The position numbers and the translations under genes were made by a program. Positions 59,801 to 64,000 of a stretch of DNA of 64,000 bases are shown here, piece after piece (the stretch's first letter is position 1; the number at the start of each line of letters is the position of its first letter). The notes under the pieces were generated by a model. The model made no database searches and was not told the origin of the DNA. It saw only the letters and a program-made list of their open reading frames with translations. Origin of the DNA: Liolophura sinensis (taxonomy: Eukaryota; Mollusca; Polyplacophora; Chitonida; Chitonidae); the NCBI RefSeq assembly GCF_032854445.1, contig NC_088300.1:6448001-6512000 (forward strand), given 5' to 3'.

Positions 59801-62800
59801 CCAGAGACCATTGCTTAATACATGTAGTGTATGTCTAGGACACAAGGCCAGAGGCCATTCCTTAATAGATGTAGTGTATGTCTAGGACACAAAAGCCAAA
59901 GACCATTGCTTAATACATGTAGTGTATGTCTAGGACACAAAAAGCCAGAGACCATTGCTTAATACATGTAGTGTATGTCTAGGGCATAAAGGCCAGAGAC
60001 CATTGCGTAATACATGTAGTGTATGTCTAGGGCATAAAGGCCAGAGGCCAGTCCTTAATATATGTACTGTATGCCTAGAACATAAACGCAGAAGGTCATT
60101 CCTTATGTCAAGTAAATTCAACTATGTATTAAGAAATGCATCTTTTTTATGTGTAGTATAAATATTCTCTGAATGATGCTCAGTGTGCACTTGATTAAAG
60201 TATCTCAAGGAAGAACATCAATAGTTTTTACATCTACCTGTTACATAAATCTGTTACATAAACACACATAATGAACAAATACTGAAATAAGAAATTTAGA
60301 TGTCTGCAAATAAAGTATCCATTTCCACTTTTCTGCCACCTTGTAAGTTCATGTTTTAATGTACAAGTTTTGTCTGTGAAAGGATTCAGTGCAGTGCTTC
60401 TTTTCAAGATATTTTAAAGGATTCAATACTGCTTCTTCTCAAGGATTCAATGCTCTGATCCTTCAGAAGGATTCAGTATTGCTTCTTCTCATGGATTTAA
60501 TGCACTTATCCTTCAGAAGGATTCAGTATTGCTTCTTCTCAAGGATTCAATGCACTGATCCTTCAGAAGGATTCAGTATTGCTTCTTCTCAAGGATTCAA
60601 TGCACTGATCCTTCAGAAGGATTCAGTATTGCTTCTTCTCAAGAATTTAATGCACTGATCCTTTTAAAAAATTCAGTGTACAGGTTCTTGTAAGGATTTA
60701 GCATACTGATTCATTGCATTAATCCTTATCAAGTGTTCAGTTTACAGATTCCTTCATCTAATCTAAATTACCTGGATGCTCTATCACTGGTTAAAAGTTC
60801 AGAAATATGAGAAAAATCAGAACTTTGTAATGAAACTATAAGTAGTACACAAGTACACCAGGTATGATTTTTGTCTCTGGCAACACATTACTCTGACACT
60901 GTGAGTTGGTGCGCAGAATCGCACCATGAGAATAGGGCTTCTTGGTATTTCGTCTGAATGTTTGCTCAGCATGTTTTAATACTTGTGGGTGAGTGTTTAT
61001 GTTGAATCCCCCCTTGGTGTTGGAATTGACCTGTGAGCCTTGTACTACATGTATTATAATTTATGTATGTGCGGGTATGTGAGTAGTTATCGGTTTATCA
61101 GCATCCTAGTTCGCTAGGCTGTTCACTTACCGTAAACATTTTTACAGTCTACCTATTGGGATATACGTATACTCACAGCTTCAGTATTTATGTATTTCTT
61201 GTTTCTGTTTTCCAAGTTTACCTGAGTTTTCTTCCTTTATGTTTCAAAACTCAGGACAATTAAAAATTGAAAACTTTATAACCTTCAAAAATTGCATGTA
61301 ATCTACTCCTAAATGTAGCTTGTACTGTACTGTAAACATAGTGCTATGTTATGTTCTTTTCTCTGTTTTGTTTTATTGTGTTCATCATATTTTATTTTTC
61401 AGAAATCTGTTAACTGAAGGAGAGAACCGATACAATGTGTATGATTTCATTTTTTCACAATGGCATGGGGTTTATATGATCATAGTGTAGAAGCTCATGT
61501 CTAAGTATAATATTCAGCCTGCCTGTCTTAACACTAAGCCTGTCAGAGTGAAAGTAAAGTTGAACTTCTTCATAGTATAGCAGTAAAATAAGTTGTCACA
61601 ATTAGTTGTGAGGATTAAAACTGCGGAGTCCTTCACTTAGCTGTGTTTTAATTTTGCTTTAATTTTGGCTTGTTTTTTGTTCCATTTAATCGCACTCTCA
61701 GACAGTTTTAATGTGTTCACATACGTAAAGCTAAATGGGTTATGTACTACATTTTACATGTATACATGTAATTAGGTATAATTTACCAGACTAGAGAACA
61801 GTAGTGTAACCTTAGCAACCAGTATAACAGCCTGCTTCATGACTACCTATACTCCCCAGTACTAACTGCTGCTCATGTAGATCTCCTCCCTCTGCGATTA
61901 GTTACCCACAGATAAATATTGGGAATTTATAATTATGCCTCATACCTAATAAATGACTATGCCCCTTACCTAAATGATTATGGACTTACCTAAATGATTA
62001 TATCCCTTACCTACTTGTAAATGATTGTATGCCTTACCTAAATGATCATATCCCTTACCTAAATGATTATGAGTGGCCTTCGTAGCCGAGGGGGGGTACC
62101 AAGCCAGCATGGTGCAATGATCTAGGATCCTCTGACCAATACGGTCGCTGTGAGTTCAAGACCAGGTCATGCTGGCTTCCTCTCTGGTGCGGATGGTTGC
62201 TAGTTTCTTTTGGGCTCTATCCGGTTTCCACCCACCATAAAGATGGCTGCCGTCGTATAAGTGAAATATATACCAATCAAATAAATAAATAAATCAATGA
62301 TTATGCCTGAATCTAACTGATTTGGCCCTTTTTGCCCCATATTCAAATGGTTTTGACCCTTATCCAATTTGTTTGGCCCTTATCCAAATGGTTATTCCCC
62401 TTACCTAAATGGCTATGCATGTCCATTACCTAAATGATTATGCCTCTTACCTAAACATGCCTCTTACCTAAATGACTGCACCCTTTACGTAAATGGTTAT
62501 GCTCTTTATTCAAAAAGTTAAGGTAATAAAATACACCTTACATAAATATTATGCCCTTTACCTAAATGACTATGTCCCTTACCTAAATTATTATGCTCCT
62601 TACCTAAATGATTATGCCCTTTACCTAAATGGTTATGCTCCTTATCCAAAAAGTTATGCTCCTTATCTGAATGGCTGTACCCCTTACCTAAATGACTATG
62701 CCCTCCACTTAACTGACCATGCCCCTTACCTAAATGATTTTGCCCCCTACTTAAATGATTTTGCCCTTACTTAAATGATTATGCCCTACTTAAATGATTA

Positions 62801-64000
62801 TGCCCTTTACATAAATGATTATGCCCCATACCTAATTATGACGTTATTCCTAGCTTGTCCATCATTATCTACTTTTATATACTCTTTTCCACCAGACTAA
62901 TGTATACATTGGTGTTACCAAATTCTTCCATTTACCTGCTTCATCCATGTTCCGACTTTAGTTAGTTCGCAAGTTAATTAGCCAGAAGTATGCAACTGTG
63001 ATGGTCTCAAAGGTTAGTCATGTACACGTAAATTGAAGTACAAGCTTTTCCGTATAAATAGGGTATATCTGTGTAAACTGGGCATTATACCCATAATACC
63101 CACTTACTAACATCGAAAAAAATGATGAAATAAAGCTCACTATTTGATGGTTTGGGAAGTAATTTTACAACTGAAGATATTATCACTGGTTGTAAATTTT
63201 GTGTTTTGTACAGGTATCTATGAAATGCAGGTTACAGGATAGATATATTGAACTATTGCCACAGTCTGCATGTTCTCGCTGCACTTGAAACATTCTACAC
63301 AGATTTACCAGGCCATGTACTTCTCTTGTACAAGTCATAACTTACCCATTCCTGAATTGGTGTACAAAGTGAAATATTTGTTCTCAAACTTTGGACATTG
63401 CTTGTGCTCTTGCAAGAAAGTGTTAGGCTAATCCTTTTGGAACTTATCTATCAATCACGTCCGTCGTGTTGTAATATGAAGCATATAGAGTTCGAGTATG
63501 CATGACTGCAAAGAAGTTGTATTCCATGATATACTCTTTCCTTGTCCGCTGACATTTAGTTTATGTAAAAATAAAGCAATATGTTCATGAGTACAAACAT
63601 TTGTAGCTATTACTGCATACCTGTTCTTTAGAAAGTCACTTCTTGCTGCAGAGATCTACATTTATGTTAATGTCGTGATTGCCTCTCATTTTGTGGGATG
63701 TCTTTTTGTTATCAGGATTCTTTCACTGTATAGAGCAATTTGGAATTGGATGAGGAGTTTTCTTTTGAGATCAAGTCACAACTGCATGCTTACATTTGAT
63801 ATAGTGGTCTTTTGGGGAAATGAAACTCTGGTACAATGAAACACTGAGTAAAGTCAGACCACCTGACTGGTTGTGAAGTTTTAACCTGCTAATTCTCAGA
63901 GGGAAATGCGGCAATATTTGGCTTTGGTGAAGGGGGTGAGGGCGTGGTATGTTATTGCCTCCCATCCCCAAGAACAATGTCACTCACACACCACTTATCA
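53852..64000 (+). CDS. TMEM63: TMEM63 (OSCA/CSC1-like cation channel), 5' part, truncated by window edge
   Basis: TMEM63 proteins are mechanically or osmotically gated cation channels with about 11 membrane segments. Exons 53852-54067 and 54825-54907 encode an N-terminal Thr/Pro-rich stretch with NHS/NRS/NRT sequons. The first membrane segment follows (GYEGVPETLLINVIGWL joined to ALLILFTFLRKIAWDYGR), closely matching the GVP...RK-AWDYGRLALV block of vertebrate TMEM63A-C. Probable further exons in the same phase are 58629-58721 (93 nt, hydrophilic and acidic, symmetric, perhaps a cassette) and 61403-61438 (36 nt, encoding NLLTEGENRYN). A doubtful one starts at 63716. The start ATG has a good context (cccaccatgt) and follows an acceptor (gtgtttacag, ending near 53816), so at least one 5' UTR exon lies upstream. 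Most of the channel lies beyond the window. Which TMEM63 paralogue it is cannot be told. Confidence 0.85.
54908..57170. other. TMEM63 intron, unique part
   Basis: No exon or repeat recognised. Short open frames here lack family similarity. Confidence 0.45.
57172..57312. repeat. 25-26-bp tandem repeat, about six copies
   Basis: Unit of type gataacaatgtaataccagt plus atataa, more diverged at the 5' end, in a TMEM63 intron. Confidence 0.85.
58629..58721 (+). other. TMEM63: probable cassette exon of TMEM63
   Basis: 93 nt between a gcatgtag acceptor and a GACAG|gtatca donor. It starts and ends in phase 2, so including or skipping it keeps the frame. It encodes a hydrophilic segment ending DDSEDVLIVD. 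It sits where vertebrate TMEM63 proteins have a variable cytosolic loop after the first membrane segment. Confidence 0.5.
59235..60095. repeat. 48-bp minisatellite, about 17 copies
   Basis: The unit is gtgtatgtctaggacacaaa, ggccagagaccattgcttaa, tacatgta. Because 48 is a multiple of three, several frames on both strands stay open and mimic 16-residue protein repeats. It is intronic in TMEM63 and lacks any exon context. Confidence 0.95.
60385..60690. repeat. 50-bp tandem repeat, about five to six copies
   Basis: Unit attcagtattgcttcttctc plus aaggattcaatgcactgatccttcagaagg, with gcttcttctc at 60431, 60481, 60531, 60581 and 60631. Confidence 0.93.
61403..61438 (+). other. TMEM63: probable 36-nt microexon of TMEM63
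   Basis: A strong acceptor tttatttttcag precedes an in-phase short exon encoding NLLTEGENRYN. It is followed by a modest donor (GT|gtatga). The phase matches both exon 54825-54907 and the 93-nt candidate. Confidence 0.5.
61935..62845. repeat. 21-bp minisatellite, interrupted by a SINE
   Basis: Unit of type atgattatgccccttaccta, with many variants (tggttatgctccttatccaa). Copies lie on both sides of the SINE at 62072-62295. Confidence 0.9.
62072..62295 (+). mobile_element. SINE family A inserted in the 21-bp minisatellite
   Basis: Diverged head (gtggccttcgtagccgag) and family A body, ending accaatcaaataaataaataaatc. The direct repeat aatgattatg at 62062-62071 and 62296-62305 fits a target-site duplication, although it is also part of the host repeat unit. 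Confidence 0.85.
62846..63715. other. TMEM63 intron, nothing recognised
   Basis: Unique AT-rich sequence before the doubtful exon at 63716. Confidence 0.4.

Noticed and set aside
59141-60161. Cys/His-rich repeat proteins on both strands
   Set aside because: Both derive from the 48-bp minisatellite, whose period is a multiple of three; it lies in an intron.
62493-62774. Tyr/Asn-rich repeat protein
   Set aside because: Translation of the 21-bp intronic minisatellite.
63716-63774. Further TMEM63 exon
   Set aside because: The acceptor and phase fit, but the donor is poor and the encoded residues do not clearly match TMEM63; left as doubtful.

Overview
The window looks like invertebrate nuclear DNA, most likely from a marine lophotrochozoan such as a mollusc; a brachiopod cannot be excluded. 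The evidence is AT-rich sequence, large introns with GT-AG junctions, abundant tacatgtac words, two tRNA-derived SINE families and many minisatellites. There is no sign of prokaryotic genes, operons or CRISPR. Gene models were built by hand, by joining exons in consistent reading phase and comparing them with protein families I know. No alignment was run.

Layout, left to right. (1) 1236-14324, + strand: a complete 13-exon SLC30A6 (ZnT6) gene of 544 codons, the non-transporting partner of ZnT5 in the secretory pathway. Its introns hold a foldback element, two SINE families, six 144-bp tandem repeats and a dead LINE. (2) 14900-19380: intergenic, with a 52-bp minisatellite of about 21 copies and a second LINE fossil interrupted by a SINE tail. 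(3) About 19430-26777, + strand: a Patched/RND-family gene resembling PTCHD3 (953 codons, three coding exons). The donor of its middle coding exon has been tandemly amplified every 50 bp. (4) 26778-32447: about 5.7 kb of mostly featureless intergenic DNA.

(5) 44418-32448, - strand: a large gene of about 1662 codons that I cannot name. It has an N-terminal ParB/sulfiredoxin-like module, an unrecognised middle region, a long basic/acidic low-complexity region with recurring S-D-T/S motifs, and about 29 copies of an 11-residue repeat at the C-terminus. Its 6.1-kb second intron contains a 2.7-kb satellite with a 19-bp period, whose spurious open frames look like long proteins. (6) 44640-53851: intergenic or 5' non-coding DNA with a foldback element, a SINE nested inside another SINE, and a 5'-truncated SINE. 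(7) 53852 to the right edge, + strand: the 5' part of a TMEM63 (OSCA/CSC1-like mechanosensitive channel) gene, with introns full of 48-bp, 50-bp, 26-bp and 21-bp tandem repeats. The gene continues beyond the window.

The genes do not form a pathway. Three encode membrane proteins (zinc-transporter subunit, Patched-like RND protein, TMEM63 channel) and the fourth is an uncharacterised, probably nuclear, repeat protein. The most novel items are the ParB-like repeat gene on the - strand and the amplified 5' splice site in the Patched-like gene.
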